Assembly (NCBI GenBank): GCA_018402295.1 | Contig: JAGYJI010000007.1 | Location: forward strand, 1-64,000 | Source of the DNA: Pontimonas sp. | GTDB lineage: Bacteria > Actinomycetota > Actinomycetes > Actinomycetales > Microbacteriaceae | DNA length: 64,000 nt | Reading direction: 5' to 3' | In this document: positions 19,713 through 31,516 of the stretch, piece after piece | How the letters are laid out: every line of letters begins with the position of its first letter | How positions within the stretch are numbered: position 1 is the first letter of the stretch | Notes under the pieces: model-generated | Told to the model about the DNA's origin: nothing | The model's input: the letters and a program-made list of their open reading frames with translations, nothing else | Database searches by the model: none | Translations under genes and position numbers: made by a program

Positions 19713-22646
19713 ATGGCCACTGCTTTTTCTGCTCGTCACATTGGGACAGATTCAGACCAACAGGCTCTGATGCTCAACCGCATTGGGTATTCACACCTCG
19801 ATGACCTGATGAACGCTGCGGTGCCCGGGCACCTGCGGATGGCAGAAATAGCTCGCTCGGTCATCCCCGCGGCAGCCTCGGAAGCAGAAACCCTGGCCGA
19901 GCTGCGAGCGCTGGCCGACGCCAACACGGTGCGGACCTCCCTGCTGGGTCAGGGCTACTACGGCACCTACACGCCCTCGGTGATCAAGCGCACCATTTTG
20001 GAGAACCCGAGCTGGTACACCGCCTACACCCCCTACCAACCAGAAATCTCGCAGGGTCGCCTGGAGGCACTGCTGAACTTCCAGACCATGGTCGCGGACT
20101 TAACCGGTCTCCACACCGCCAACGCCTCGATGCTCGATGAGGGCACCGCGGTTGCTGAAGCCATGCTTCTCGCCAGGCGCGCCTCCCCTCAGGCCTCGAA
20201 CGTGTTCCTGGTGGACGCTGATGCATTCCGCCAAACCACAGCCGTCTTGGCGGGTCGCGCAGAACCCCTCGGTATTGAGATTGTGGCGACAGATTTCCAG
20301 GGGGATCTTCCGGAACACTTTGGAGCGTTCATTCAATACCCGGGTGCCTCTGGTCGCATCTGGGACCCCAGCTCCGTGATCGAGGCGACCAAAGCTCAGG
20401 GGGGACTCGCCATTGTGGCGGCGGACCTTCTGGCGATGACTCTGCTTCGCTCTCCCGGTGAGATGGGCGCCGACATCGCCGCGGGAACCACTCAGCGCTT
20501 TGGTATTCCTCTGGGCTTTGGTGGCCCTCACGCTGGTTACCTGGCCGTCAAGGAGGGCCTGGAGCGCCAGCTCCCGGGCCGCCTGATCGGTGTCTCCAAG
20601 GACGCTGAGGGAAATCCCGCCTACCGTTTGACCCTCCAAACTCGCGAACAACACATTCGTCGAGACAAGGCGACCAGCAACATTTGCACCGCCCAGGTTC
20701 TCCTGGCCGTGATGGCCGGAATGTTTGCGGTCTATCACGGCCCCGAGGGCCTGAAGAGCATCGCTCGTGACGTGGCGGAGAAGACCGCGGGGCTGAAAGA
20801 CGCCCTGGTGGCTGCCGGCCACGAGGTTCTGCACGAGAACTTCTTTGACACTCTCTCGATTCGAACCCCGGGCCGCGCTGCGGCACTCCAGGCGAAGGCC
20901 CAGGAGCTGGGTGTGCTCATCACCGTGGTCGATGCCGACACTGTGTCGCTCTCACTGGATGAAACCAGTGTGGGAGACCACACCGGCATTCTCAGTGGCT
21001 CCCTCGAGCAGACACTGGCAACACTGTTTGAGCTTCCCGACTACACCGGGCAGACCTCCGATGCGGCACTGCCCTCGGATCAGGTGCGCACCAGTGAGTT
21101 CCTCGCCCACCCCGTGTTCCACACGCACCGGTCAGAAACCTCCATGATGCGCTACATCAAGCGACTCTCGGACAAGGACTACGCCCTGGATCGCGGCATG
21201 ATTCCACTCGGCAGTTGCACCATGAAACTCAATGCCGCCACCGAGATGGAGGCGGTCAGTTGGCCAGAGTTCAACTCTTTGCACCCGTTTGCTCCCACCG
21301 AGGATACTCAGGGGTATTTGATCATGATGTCTCACCTGGAGACCTGGCTTTCTGAGTTGACCGGTTATGACTCGATTTCTTTGCAGCCCAACGCCGGCAG
21401 CCAGGGTGAATACGCCGGGCTGCTCGCTATTCGGGGATACCACCTCTCTCGGGGTGATGCTCACCGCACCATCTGTTTGATTCCCTCCAGCGCGCACGGC
21501 ACCAATGCCGCGAGCGCTGTGCTGGCGGGCATGCAGGTGGTGGTGGTGGCGTGTAAAGACAACGGCGATGTCGACATCGACGATGTGATGGCCAAAATTG
21601 CCGAGCACGGGGACAACCTGGCGGCCCTGATGGTCACCTATCCCTCCACCCACGGTGTGTATGAGCACGGCATCAAAGACGTGACCGATGCGGTCCACCA
21701 GGCCGGAGGCCAGGTCTACATCGATGGCGCCAACTTGAACGCGCTGGTCGGGTTTGCCCGCTATGGCGACATCGGGGGAGACGTCTCCCACCTGAATCTC
21801 CACAAAACCTTCTGTATTCCCCACGGTGGTGGGGGACCAGGTGTGGGTCCCGTGGGGGCGAAAGCCCACCTGGCACCCTTCTTGCCCGGCCACCCGCTGG
21901 CGCAAATGACGCAACACCCGCCGTTTGACCAGGAGACAGGCGAACCCGGGTCTGTTGTTCACGGCGGCGTTCCGGTCTCGGCTGCCCCCTATGGCAGCCC
22001 CAGCATCTTGCCGATTCCGTGGGCATACATCCGGATGATGGGCCCAGACGGCCTGGCGAAAGCCACCGCGTCCGCGGTTCTCGCTGCCAACTATGTGGCC
22101 GCCAGACTGCGGGATTACTACCCCGTGCTCTACACGGGCGAGAACGGTTTGGTTGCCCACGAGGCAGTGCTCGACATTCGACCCCTCACGCAGGCGACCG
22201 GAATCACCGTCGACGATGTGGCCAAGCGGCTCGTGGATTACGGTTTCCACGCCCCCACGATGTCGTTCCCGGTGGCGGGAACACTCATGATTGAGCCCAC
22301 CGAGAGCGAAGACCTCGGCGAAATCGATCGGTTCATCGACGCGATGATCAGTATCCGCCGGGAAGCTGACCAGGTCGCTGCTGGTGTGTGGCCCGCGGAG
22401 GACAACCCCCTGGTGAACGCTCCGCACACGGCAGCTCACGTCAGTGGAACCGACTGGTCACACCCCTATTCCCGCGAGATTGCCGCCTATCCGGCTCAGC
22501 ACCCGACCGCGGTGGACGCGGGAGTCTCGTTAGCGGCCTTCCCCGGTGTGGCCAGCAAGTTTTGGCCACCGGTGCGTCGCATTGACCAGGCGTTTGGGGA
22601 TCGAAACCTGGTGTGTGCGTGCCCACCGATTGAGGCGTTTGCCTAA
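19713..22646 (+). CDS. gcvP: Glycine dehydrogenase (decarboxylating), P protein
   Basis: The PLP enzyme decarboxylates glycine and loads the aminomethyl group onto GcvH. At 977 residues it is the fused single-chain form. The N-terminal half shows [19 protein letters not shown] and [12 protein letters not shown]. The C-terminal half shows [16 protein letters not shown] and the PLP-lysine site [20 protein letters not shown] near residue 698. Start ATG 19713 has GGAGAG at 19699-19704. The frame is intact over 2.9 kb. With gcvT and gcvH this completes the riboswitch-controlled operon; the fourth component (Lpd) is not in the window. Confidence 0.98.
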   Translation: MATAFSARHIGTDSDQQALMLNRIGYSHLDDLMNAAVPGHLRMAEIARSVIPAAASEAETLAELRALADANTVRTSLLGQGYYGTYTPSVIKRTILENPSWYTAYTPYQPEISQGRLEALLNFQTMVADLTGLHTANASMLDEGTAVAEAMLLARRASPQASNVFLVDADAFRQTTAVLAGRAEPLGIEIVATDFQGDLPEHFGAFIQYPGASGRIWDPSSVIEATKAQGGLAIVAADLLAMTLLRSPGEMGADIAAGTTQRFGIPLGFGGPHAGYLAVKEGLERQLPGRLIGVSKDAEGNPAYRLTLQTREQHIRRDKATSNICTAQVLLAVMAGMFAVYHGPEGLKSIARDVAEKTAGLKDALVAAGHEVLHENFFDTLSIRTPGRAAALQAKAQELGVLITVVDADTVSLSLDETSVGDHTGILSGSLEQTLATLFELPDYTGQTSDAALPSDQVRTSEFLAHPVFHTHRSETSMMRYIKRLSDKDYALDRGMIPLGSCTMKLNAATEMEAVSWPEFNSLHPFAPTEDTQGYLIMMSHLETWLSELTGYDSISLQPNAGSQGEYAGLLAIRGYHLSRGDAHRTICLIPSSAHGTNAASAVLAGMQVVVVACKDNGDVDIDDVMAKIAEHGDNLAALMVTYPSTHGVYEHGIKDVTDAVHQAGGQVYIDGANLNALVGFARYGDIGGDVSHLNLHKTFCIPHGGGGPGVGPVGAKAHLAPFLPGHPLAQMTQHPPFDQETGEPGSVVHGGVPVSAAPYGSPSILPIPWAYIRMMGPDGLAKATASAVLAANYVAARLRDYYPVLYTGENGLVAHEAVLDIRPLTQATGITVDDVAKRLVDYGFHAPTMSFPVAGTLMIEPTESEDLGEIDRFIDAMISIRREADQVAAGVWPAEDNPLVNAPHTAAHVSGTDWSHPYSREIAAYPAQHPTAVDAGVSLAAFPGVASKFWPPVRRIDQAFGDRNLVCACPPIEAFA

Positions 22647-23116
22647 AGCTTCAGAAGTTCGCGCTTGAGGGTCGCGGCACTCTGGAAGGTCACACCGACC
22701 AGGGCGACGTGCTTCCAGGCGAGGCGACCATCGGTGTCGATGATGAAGATGCTGCGGCGAACGCCGAGACCCAAGAGACCAACGCCGTAGGCGTTCACGA
22801 CGTCACCCTTTTCATCCGAGAGCAAGGGAAAACCGAGACGCTTGGTCCGGGCAAACTTTTCGTGAGACCCGGTGGCTTGACGAGAGATGCCCCAGATGTC
22901 GGCGCCTAGGTTCCGGAACATGTCCATTTCGTCCTGGTAGCTGCACAGCTGCGCGGTGCAGCCAGGCGAGTTATCCGCCGGGTAGAAGGCCAGAACAACG
23001 GGGCGACCGCGTCGCTCCGAGAGCGTGAAATGTGACTTCACCGGCTCACCCTCGACCAGGGTAATACCGGGGAGGGTGAAGTCAGGAGCTAGCTGACCAA
23101 TCTCGGGAGTTGTCAC
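22643..23116 (-). CDS. Peroxiredoxin, AhpC/TSA family (BCP-like)
   Basis: The 157-residue thiol peroxidase opens [20 protein letters not shown]. The active-site segment is [18 protein letters not shown], with the peroxidatic Cys in PGC and a second Cys four residues later. [19 protein letters not shown] follows. It reduces hydroperoxides in the cytosol. The last gene of a three-gene minus-strand unit (DCC1-CPBP-Prx), it overlaps the gcvP stop by 4 nt. The partner reductant is not identified. Confidence 0.93.
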   Translation of the reverse strand: MTTPEIGQLAPDFTLPGITLVEGEPVKSHFTLSERRGRPVVLAFYPADNSPGCTAQLCSYQDEMDMFRNLGADIWGISRQATGSHEKFARTKRLGFPLLSDEKGDVVNAYGVGLLGLGVRRSIFIIDTDGRLAWKHVALVGVTFQSAATLKRELLKL

Positions 23117-23127
23117 GAGAGGTCACG

Positions 23128-23886
23128 CTAGAGCACTATCCCGAGAATTTCTGGCATAAAGCTCACAGCTAGGGGATATCCGACGAAAGCGACGATATCG
23201 ATCACGGTGTGACCGATGATCAACGGCGCTAGACGCCCCGTTTTTGCATAGATCCAGCCGAAGATGAGTCCCATCACAAAGTTTCCTGCGAATGCGCCAA
23301 ACCCCTGATAGAGGTGATAGCTGGCGCGCAGGACAGACTGGATCAGAATGATCCCCCAGGTGGAGACACCCAGAGCTCGAAGCCTCGCAAAGAGATACCC
23401 CACCGCGATGACTTCCTCCAGGATTCCGGCGCGAAGCGCCAAGGCAATCAGCATCGGAATGGTCCACCAGTAGGTGGTGAGTGCGGTGGGCACCACGGTG
23501 ACGGTGATATCGAGCTCTCGGCCCAGCAGATAGAGGCCAAGGCCGGGAATTCCAATCAGGGCCGCCAGGCCCACTCCGGCTGCAAAATCGCGACCGAACC
23601 GGGTGCCCTCCAGACCCAGAGCCCCCAAGTGGGGTTTCTGACTGTTCCAGAGCAGGAACACGACCAGGGCAACCGGCACCAAGCTCGAGACAATACCCAG
23701 GGTTTGGTAAAGAAAATCAGCCCACTCAAGCTCGCTGGCGGAGCGATTCAGGGTCGCTGTTTGGGTCGAGAGGCCCTGCTCCCGGGAAAGCCTGACCGCA
23801 ATGTTCACCACCGAGTAGAGGGCACTCATCCCAATGCTGAGCCCCAAGACAATGATGATCTCGGTGACGAGCCTCGCTTTGGACAT
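23128..23886 (-). CDS. CPBP family intramembrane metalloprotease
   Basis: The 252-residue protein has about seven hydrophobic segments. The diagnostic glutamate pair lies in AGILEEVIAVGYLFARLRAL (EEx3GYLF-type motif 1). The second motif is FVMGLIFGWIYAKTG and the final one LIIGHTVIDIVAFVGYPL (His in the membrane). This is the CPBP/Abi family, relatives of Rce1 proteases. Bacterial members act in protein maturation, bacteriocin immunity or unknown roles. It is sandwiched between a DCC1-type oxidoreductase (2 nt gap) and a peroxiredoxin (11 nt gap), so it is clearly in one operon. Confidence 0.88.
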   Translation of the reverse strand: MSKARLVTEIIIVLGLSIGMSALYSVVNIAVRLSREQGLSTQTATLNRSASELEWADFLYQTLGIVSSLVPVALVVFLLWNSQKPHLGALGLEGTRFGRDFAAGVGLAALIGIPGLGLYLLGRELDITVTVVPTALTTYWWTIPMLIALALRAGILEEVIAVGYLFARLRALGVSTWGIILIQSVLRASYHLYQGFGAFAGNFVMGLIFGWIYAKTGRLAPLIIGHTVIDIVAFVGYPLAVSFMPEILGIVL

Positions 23887-23888
23887 GC

Positions 23889-24284
23889 TTAGCGGGTGGG
23901 CAGTGCCGGGTCACACGACGGTGTTCCGCCGGGAAGCACGTGCCGGAACCTGGAGACAAACGCATAAACACCGGCACCAGCCCAGGAAATCGGCCAGGTG
24001 GCAAGCAACCAGCCGAGAAACCGAAGACCAAATCGCGGCTGAGCGCGCAGCAGCGCACTCGCCGCCAAGTGTCCGGCGTAGTGGTGGGAGGGCGTGATGT
24101 ACCAGGCAAACTTCTCGACATCCTCCGAGGTGAGTGCATAGGTGTCCAGAGCGATGCTCTGCGAGGTCTTCGCCTCAGGAAACATCGGTAGCCACCGGCG
24201 CAACCGGTTCACCCAGAGCGTGCAAAACGCACAGTCACCGTCATAGACGAGGACGTGCGTATCGATGGCGCTGTGGCGAGGCAT
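23889..24284 (-). CDS. DCC1-like thiol-disulfide oxidoreductase family protein (DUF393)
   Basis: The 131-residue protein opens with the family signature VLVYDGDCAFCTLWVNRLRR, where the DxxCxxC cysteines are the putative redox pair. HHYAGHLAASALLRAQPRF and a hydrophobic C-terminal stretch (LGWLLATWPISWAGAGVYAF) follow. DUF393/DCC1-like proteins have a thioredoxin-like fold, with few characterised members. It is the first gene of a minus-strand unit with a CPBP protease and a peroxiredoxin, suggesting a redox context. It is divergent from typA. Confidence 0.87.
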   Translation of the reverse strand: MPRHSAIDTHVLVYDGDCAFCTLWVNRLRRWLPMFPEAKTSQSIALDTYALTSEDVEKFAWYITPSHHYAGHLAASALLRAQPRFGLRFLGWLLATWPISWAGAGVYAFVSRFRHVLPGGTPSCDPALPTR

Positions 24285-24318
24285 ACCCCCATGCTAAAGC
24301 CCCAGGCTTAGAGCCCGG

Positions 24319-24382
24319 TAAGATAGGGGAGCAGGGCTTTGGTTGATAGTTTCTGCGCCACCAAGCCCCTAAGGACTCTCTC
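24319..24382 (+). promoter_or_regulatory. typA promoter and leader hairpin
   Basis: A TAAGAT -10-like element is at 24319-24324. A hairpin follows in the leader: GGGCTT (24334-24339) pairs with AAGCCC (24363-24368), extended by GG/CC. A weak AAGG site lies at 24371-24374 before ATG 24383. Unlike many genes here, typA seems to have a structured leader of about 50 nt. Confidence 0.35.
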
Positions 24383-26290
24383 ATGGCTCATGCCACTCGT
24401 GATGATGTGCGAAATGTCGCCATCGTCGCCCACGTAGACCACGGTAAAACGACTCTGGTCGACGCCATGCTCACCCAGACGGGTGCTTTTTCCGCCCACG
24501 CCGCCGTAGCTGATCGCGCCATGGACTCCGGCGATCTGGAAAAAGAAAAAGGCATCACGATTCTGGCTAAGAACACTGCCGTGACCTATGCGGGCCCGCA
24601 CTCGAGCGGGAAAGAAATCACCATCAACGTGATCGACACCCCCGGTCACGCCGACTTCGGCGGCGAGGTGGAGCGCGGCCTCAGCATGGTCGATGGTGTG
24701 GTGCTTCTGGTGGACGCCTCCGAGGGCCCCCTGCCCCAAACCCGTTTTGTGTTGCGGAAGGCGCTTGCCGCCAAATTGCCGGTCATTTTGGTGGTCAACA
24801 AGACCGATCGTCCCGACTCCCGGATTGACGCGGTCGTGCACGAAACCCAGGACCTTCTCTTGGGGCTTGCCTCTGATCTCGCCGATGAGGTCCCCGACGT
24901 GGATGTCGACTCACTGCTGGATTTGCCGATCATTTATGCCTCGGGTCGTGAAGGCGCTGCCTCCACGAACCGCCCCTCAGATGGCTCACTGCCGGACAAC
25001 GGTGATTTGGAGCCGCTGTTTGGCGCCATCATGACCCACATCCCCGCACCCAGCTATGACGATGAGCACCCGCTCCAGGCCCACGTCACCAACCTGGATG
25101 CCTCACCCTTCCTGGGACGTATCGCCCTGCTTCGGGTGTTCCAGGGCTCCATCACGAAGGGCCAAACGGTGGCGTGGGTGAAGCACGATGGATCCATCCA
25201 AAACGTCCGCATCACCGAGCTTCTCAAAACCCGCGCGCTCGAGCGCTACCCCGCCGAGAGCGCCATGGCCGGCGACATTGTCGCCGTCGCCGGAATCGAC
25301 GACATCACCATCGGTGAGACCATCGCCGATGCCGATGATGTGAGGCCTCTGCCGGCCATCACCGTGGACGAACCCGCCATCTCGATGACCATTGGCACCA
25401 ACACGTCACCGCTTGCCGGCATTGTGAAAGGTCACAAGCTCACAGCTCGCATGGTGAAAGACCGTTTGGATCGCGAACTGATCGGAAATGTGTCCGTCAA
25501 CGTTGTCGACGTGGGACGCCCTGATGCGTGGGAGGTTCAGGGTCGAGGGGAACTCGCGCTGGCCATCCTGGTGGAGAACATGCGTCGTGAAGGATTTGAA
25601 CTCAACGTCGGCAAACCCCAGGTGGTCACCAAAAAGGTCGATGGTGCCACCCATGAACCCCTCGAAGCTCTGACCGTTGATGCCCCCGAAGAGTTTGTGG
25701 GAGCCATCACCCAGCTTCTGGCTGCCCGCAAAGGCCGCATGGACAACATGTCCAATCATGGAACCGGGTGGGTCCGGATGGAATTCACGGTCCCCTCGAG
25801 AGGACTGATTGGGTTTCGCACCGAGTTCCTGACCATGACCCGCGGTCAGGGAATCGCCAACGCCATTGCCGCAGGGTTTGGGCCTTGGGCCGGGGCAATC
25901 GTGACACAGAAACTCTGGCTCGATCGTGGCGGACCGCCAAGGTGTCGTCACCTCCAACGCCATGATGGCGCTGCAGGAGCGGATGAGCTTTTTGTGAAGC
26001 CCGGTGATGCTGTCTATGAGGGCATGGTGGTGGGAGAGAACTCCCGCGCCGATGACATGGATGTGAACATCACCAAGGAGAAGAAACTCAACAACATTCG
26101 CTCCTCCACCGCCGAAGAACTGGAGCGTCTCACCCCACCGCGTCAGCTGTCCCTCGAGGAGTGCCTCGAGTTTGCCCGGGAAGATGAGTGCGTGGAGGTC
26201 ACCCCGGAGATTGTGCGGATCCGCAAAGTGGAGCTCGATCAGACACTGCGCGCACGATCTGCCTCACGCCTCAAGCGTCAAAACGACTAG
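24383..26290 (+). CDS. typA: Ribosome-associated translational GTPase TypA/BipA (hidden double frameshift)
   Basis: The 635-residue translational GTPase has the G1 motif [46 protein letters not shown]-like domains III and V, and the BipA-specific end [20 protein letters not shown]. BipA aids 50S assembly and stress adaptation. Residues about 510-537 do not match the family. An extra A in 25910-25912 and a missing T in 25989-25993 shift the frame for about 83 nt and then restore it. Reading that stretch in the other frame gives [20 protein letters not shown], the true BipA sequence. The open frame is unbroken but the protein text is locally wrong. Confidence 0.95.
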   Translation: MAHATRDDVRNVAIVAHVDHGKTTLVDAMLTQTGAFSAHAAVADRAMDSGDLEKEKGITILAKNTAVTYAGPHSSGKEITINVIDTPGHADFGGEVERGLSMVDGVVLLVDASEGPLPQTRFVLRKALAAKLPVILVVNKTDRPDSRIDAVVHETQDLLLGLASDLADEVPDVDVDSLLDLPIIYASGREGAASTNRPSDGSLPDNGDLEPLFGAIMTHIPAPSYDDEHPLQAHVTNLDASPFLGRIALLRVFQGSITKGQTVAWVKHDGSIQNVRITELLKTRALERYPAESAMAGDIVAVAGIDDITIGETIADADDVRPLPAITVDEPAISMTIGTNTSPLAGIVKGHKLTARMVKDRLDRELIGNVSVNVVDVGRPDAWEVQGRGELALAILVENMRREGFELNVGKPQVVTKKVDGATHEPLEALTVDAPEEFVGAITQLLAARKGRMDNMSNHGTGWVRMEFTVPSRGLIGFRTEFLTMTRGQGIANAIAAGFGPWAGAIVTQKLWLDRGGPPRCRHLQRHDGAAGADELFVKPGDAVYEGMVVGENSRADDMDVNITKEKKLNNIRSSTAEELERLTPPRQLSLEECLEFAREDECVEVTPEIVRIRKVELDQTLRARSASRLKRQND

Positions 26291-26305
26291 GTACTCTTAG
26301 GAGTC

Positions 26306-27090
26306 ATGAAGGTCGCCAGATTTAGCCTGGAGGGCGGGGAACCGCTCTACGGCATTGTCGACGACGATGACCTCGTCGTTCTCTCCGGTGACCCGCTCTA
26401 TCACGGCATCAACCCGACCGACCAGCGCGTTCCACTGGCCAAAGCACACCTGTTGGCTCCCGTCATACCGCGCTCCAAAGTGGTGTGTGTGGGCATGAAC
26501 TATGCCGAGCACAAAGCTGAGATGGCCCACGAGGGCCCCGATAATCCCCTGATTTTCCTGAAACCCAACACCGCCGGTCATTGGGCCAGGAGACCCCATC
26601 ATCATTCCTCCCGTGGAGGGCCGCATCGTCCACGAAGGCGAACTCGCCATCGTCATCGGCGCAGTGGCCAAAAGGGTGAAGGCGGAAGACTGGAGAGACG
26701 TCGTCTTTGGTTTCACCATTGCCAATGACGTGTCTGCCCGGGATGTCATGTTCGCTGATGGGCAATGGGCGAGAGCCAAAGGCTATGACACGTTCTGTCC
26801 GCTGGGACCCTTCATCGACACGGAGATTGACCCGTCCAATCTGATGATTGAGACCTTCGTCGATGGTGAACTTCGTCGCAAAGGGCAGCACCAGTGACCT
26901 CATCTATGGGATTCCCGAGATCATCGAGTTTGCCTCGGATGTGTGGACGCTGCTTCCCGGTGACGTGATCTGCACCGGAACACCCTCCGGAATGGGTGGA
27001 TTTGTCGATGGACAAACCATCGACATCACCATCGAAGGCTTGGGAACGCTCTCCAACCCCGCAAAGAATCGTGATGACCGCGACTACTGA
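26306..27090 (+). CDS. Fumarylacetoacetate hydrolase family protein (two frameshifts)
   Basis: Family landmarks in order are VPRSK-like [95 protein letters not shown] and [16 protein letters not shown]. They lie in three frames. An extra G at 26575-26576 and an extra G in 26883-26885 account for this. Corrected length is about 260 residues. FAA-family enzymes act on acylpyruvates or oxaloacetate (metal-dependent), and the specific substrate cannot be read. TACTCT (26292-26297) lies 8 nt before ATG 26306. The 3' end overlaps the MFS gene by 17 nt. Confidence 0.9.
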
Positions 27091-28342
27091 GCACGACCTC
27101 GAATCACTGCAGCGCCGGGTTCGACGAGTCCTGATTCTGGGCCAGGTCATGTCGGGTATTGGCATGGGCGCGACACTGTCGATGGGGGCCATTCTTGCGA
27201 GCAGGCTTTCCGGTTCTGAAGCGTGGTCGGGGATGGCGGCGACCATGGCGACCCTCGGAGCTGCTCTCGCAGCAGTCCCTCTCGCGCGTCTTGCCGGTCG
27301 GTCAGGACGGCGCATCTCACTGTTCACCGGCGCACTCCTCGCATCCTCCGGTGCAGTCATCACCATCGTGTCCACGATGGTGGAGTTCTTTCCCTGCTAC
27401 TGGTGGGGCTTGCCTTCATCGGCGTGGGAACGGCGGTGAACCTGCAGTCCCGGTTTGCGGCCACCGATATCGCCAACGACACAACTCGCTCGAGAGACCT
27501 TTCCCTGGTGGTCTGGGCGACCACCGTGGGGGCCGTGTCGGGGCCCAACCTGGTGACCCCGGGTGAGCAACTCGGGGGATTCCTGGGGCTTCCAGAACTT
27601 TCTGGTCCCTTTGTTTTCACCCTGGCTGCCCAAGCTCTCGCGGCCATTGTCTATTTTGTCGGTCTTCGACCCGACCCTTTACTCCTCGCACAGCAACTGG
27701 CTCGGGACCCCAGTAGTGCTAGCGCCCAGAGCCTGGGTCCTCGAGTCGACAACGTGGTGGTGGCACGGACGGCCATCATCTCCATTGCTTTGAGCCACGC
27801 GACCATGGTCGCGGTGATGGCGATGACCCCGGTCCACCTGGTGAACCACGGGGCATCACTGGCTATCGTCGGGTTCACGATTTCTCTGCATATTGCGGGA
27901 TGTATGCGCTGGCTCCGGTCTTTGGAATCCTGTCCGATCGCATCGGTCGCATCCCCACCATCCTGGTGGGGCAGGTGATTTTGTTGGCCAGCCTGCTGGT
28001 CACGGGCTTTGGGTCGGAGAACGAGACGGCCGTGGTGATTGGTCTGGTGCTGCTGGGGCTGGGCTGGAGTGCTGCCACTGTCGCGGGCTCCACGTTGCTC
28101 TCGGAATCCACCATCATCGAGAAGCGAGCGGCCCGCCAGGGAGTCTCTGACCTTGTCATGAGCGGCTCGGGAGCCGCTGGGGAGCCCTCGCCGGAGTGGT
28201 GCTGGCCTTCCTGGGATATAGCGGGCTGTCCTTTGTGGCACTGGCGTTGGTGGCGGGAGTAGTGGTGCGTATTGTTCTCACCCGCCAGAGCAGCGTGGAG
28301 CGCACCGTCGGTGTGGCAGAGCCCATCACCTATGACATCTAG
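27074..28342 (+). CDS. MFS transporter (three frameshifts)
   Basis: The major facilitator protein of about 422 residues has roughly 12 hydrophobic helices. It opens RRVRRVLILGQVMSGIGMGA. The MFS loop motif is seen in both halves: ARLAGRSGRRISLFTG after helix 2-3, and GILSDRIGRIPTILVGQVIL in the second half. Three one-base losses split it: a C near 27392, a G near 27894 and a G in 28178-28180. The last frame ends with VRIVLTRQSSVERTVGVAEP. The start is ATG 27074, inside the end of the FAA gene. The substrate is unknown; drug or metabolite efflux is possible. Confidence 0.85.
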
Positions 28343-28364
28343 TGGTCGCCACTTCGGCTCCTAG

Positions 28365-29874
<1,510 letters not shown>

Positions 29875-29922
29875 GCGTGCGCTAGAGTATCGAGGGTCCG
29901 GGCGGAGGAAACTGCGCCGCGG

Positions 29923-29994
29923 TGGGGTGTGGTGTAATTGGCAACACGGCTGATTCTGGTTCAGTTGTTCTTGGTTCGAGTCCAGGCACCCCAG
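29923..29994 (+). tRNA. tRNA-Gln (anticodon CTG)
   Basis: A 72-nt cloverleaf. The acceptor is TGGGGTG/CACCCCA with discriminator G, and the D stem is GTG/CAC. The anticodon arm is GCTGA-TTCTGGT-TCAGT, placing CTG at 34-36. The T arm is CTTGG-TTCGAGT-CCAGG. The 3' CCA is not encoded. A TAGAGT -10-like element is at 29883-29888. Confidence 0.93.
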
Positions 29995-30056
29995 CAAAAC
30001 TGGCCTTTCGTCTCGTCCCCCCACACGATGTGATTGCCGGGTGGCAAATTTCGTAT

Positions 30057-30068
30057 TACAATATTGTC
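30057..30068 (+). promoter_or_regulatory. Candidate leaderless promoter with palindromic operator of a toxin-antitoxin pair
   Basis: TACAAT (30057-30062) lies 6 nt before ATG 30069. The 10-bp perfect palindrome ACAATATTGT (30058-30067) overlaps both the -10 and the expected start point. The stretch is unusually AT-rich for this genome. Ribbon-helix-helix antitoxins commonly repress their own promoter through such palindromes, so autoregulation is inferred. Confidence 0.55.
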
Positions 30069-30326
30069 ATGGCCAAGAAAAACACCATCCGAGGCGAAAA
30101 AGTAACTGAGCGCCAGATTGATGAATGGGTTGCAGAGGCCGAGGCGGGTTTTGATGTCGAGGCACTCAAGAAAAGAGGACGCCCGGGAAGATCGCCTGAG
30201 CCGTCTCAAGTTGTTGCCCTTCGCCTCACTGCCGAGGAGCTTGCCGCATTGGACATGCGTGCACAGCGCGAGGGAAAGTCGAGGTCCGAAGTTATTCGCG
30301 ATGCTCTCTCTGAATCGGCTGCGTGA
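30069..30326 (+). CDS. Ribbon-helix-helix (CopG-type) antitoxin
   Basis: The 85-residue protein starts at ATG 30069. The N-terminal half (VTERQIDEWVAEAEAGFDVE) is helical and probably binds the toxin. The middle is basic (KKRGRPGRSPEP). The C-terminal half, QVVALRLTAEELAALDMRAQ followed by EGKSRSEVIRDALSE, is a ribbon-helix-helix DNA-binding module. Its GTGA overlap with the next gene and the palindrome over its promoter are the classic layout of a type II antitoxin. The pair sits between tRNA-Gln and a lipid kinase gene, where related genomes have tRNA-Gln directly followed by tRNA-Glu, so it may be an insertion. Confidence 0.8.
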   Translation: MAKKNTIRGEKVTERQIDEWVAEAEAGFDVEALKKRGRPGRSPEPSQVVALRLTAEELAALDMRAQREGKSRSEVIRDALSESAA

Positions 30327-30568
30327 AGGTCCATCGGTCGGCCCTGAAACATGGGATCGAACCAGATGACAGCATTCAGGCAGCGACATACCCGCTCTGG
30401 GTTGCCGATTTAGATGACGTATCGCCTCAAAGGCAACTTCGGCTGGGTTTTGACATCGATGGACGACTTCTCGAAGTCGTCGTGCTCACCTTCGATGATG
30501 GAAACGAACTCGTCATCCATTCCATGAAAGCTCGAGCGCACCTCGTGGCTCTCATTCCTCCTGAGTGA
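30323..30568 (+). CDS. Putative type II toxin partner of the RHH antitoxin
   Basis: The 81-residue protein has its GTG start overlapping the antitoxin stop. It reads MKVHRSALKHGIEPDDSIQA, PLWVADLD, RLGFDIDGRLLEVVVLTFD and ELVIHSMKARAHLVAL. The KHG...DI.A..H.. opening, a short beta sheet and the closing IHSMKAR occur in small actinobacterial toxins of a BrnT-like (RelE-fold) type always found beside RHH antitoxins. I assign it by this pattern and by context, not by a proven catalytic motif. RNA cleavage is the likely activity, but this is not shown. Confidence 0.65.
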   Translation: MKVHRSALKHGIEPDDSIQAATYPLWVADLDDVSPQRQLRLGFDIDGRLLEVVVLTFDDGNELVIHSMKARAHLVALIPPE

Positions 30569-30606
30569 TCACCTCGAGCCCTCAGGTAGCCCCATAATGG
30601 GGTCTT

Positions 30607-31512
30607 ATGTCATCGACGACAGTTCGCCACATTGTGGTGGCCATGAACCCTCGGGCCTCATTCGGTAAGAATGAGCACGCCGGGGCGGAAGTAGCCAGGC
30701 TACTGGCCTCTGCGGGTCATGAGGTCATCGCACTCCGGGAGGATACCTACCCAGCTCTCGAGAACTCAGCCCGGGAGGCGCTGGGGTCGGAGTCCGTTCT
30801 CGTGGTGGTCGGCGGTGATGGCATGGTGCACCTCGGGGCGAATCTTGCGCGGGAAAAGGGCGTGGCATTGGGTGTTATCCCAGCTGGCACCGGAAATGAT
30901 CTCGCCCGGCACCTCGGCCTTCCCCTGGGGTCTATTCCCGCTGCCACAGCTCACCTGATTCAAGCCCTCGAGAGTGCCCCGCAACGTATTGACCTGGGGG
31001 TGGCAACATCGCCCCAGGGGGTGGAGCATCCTTTTGCCTGCGTGTTCTCCGCGGGTTTTGATGCTCTGGTGAATGAGCGGGCCAATACGCTCCGCTTGAT
31101 CCGGGGTCGACACCGCTACACGGTGGCTTTGCTGATCGAGTTGGCGAAGCTTCGCCCCATTACCTACACCCTCACGATCGACGGGGTGGAGGAGACCGGC
31201 TCCTACCTCTTGGTGGCAGTCGCGAACTCGCAGAGCTTTGGTGGCGGGATGAAGGTCACCCCGGATGCCTCTGTGGTGGATGGAAAGCTGGATGTCTTCA
31301 CACTCGACCCACTCGCGCGCCTGGCGTTCCTGCGGATTTATCCCCGAGTCTTCAAGGGCCTTCACGTCAGTGATCCCCGGGTTCATATTCGCCAGGCCCG
31401 CTCTGTTCAGGTGGCCAGCGAGGGGATTGTTGCCTACGCCGATGGGGAGCGACTGGAGGCGCTTCCCCTCACTGTCACGGTCGAACCATCCCGCCTTGCG
31501 GTCTATGCCTAA
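30607..31512 (+). CDS. Diacylglycerol kinase family lipid kinase (YegS/DagK-like)
   Basis: The 301-residue protein has the kinase nucleotide motif LVVVGGDGMVHLGANLARE and the following VIPAGTGNDLARHLGLP. It opens IVVAMNPRASFGKNEHAG, the family N-terminus. The C-terminal half is beta-rich, with DASVVDGKLDVFTLDPL. It phosphorylates diacylglycerol or a related lipid at the inner membrane face, recycling lipids into phosphatidic acid. A CATAAT element (30593-30598) lies 8 nt before ATG 30607. The frame is intact. Sphingosine-kinase-like substrates cannot be excluded. Confidence 0.92.
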   Translation: MSSTTVRHIVVAMNPRASFGKNEHAGAEVARLLASAGHEVIALREDTYPALENSAREALGSESVLVVVGGDGMVHLGANLAREKGVALGVIPAGTGNDLARHLGLPLGSIPAATAHLIQALESAPQRIDLGVATSPQGVEHPFACVFSAGFDALVNERANTLRLIRGRHRYTVALLIELAKLRPITYTLTIDGVEETGSYLLVAVANSQSFGGGMKVTPDASVVDGKLDVFTLDPLARLAFLRIYPRVFKGLHVSDPRVHIRQARSVQVASEGIVAYADGERLEALPLTVTVEPSRLAVYA

Positions 31513-31516
31513 TTGT

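Noticed and set aside
21132-22439. Long open frame antisense to gcvP, over 400 codons
   Set aside because: It is the mirror of a high-GC coding strand with strong codon bias. The product is His/Gly/Val-rich without any family motif and gcvP is clearly real.
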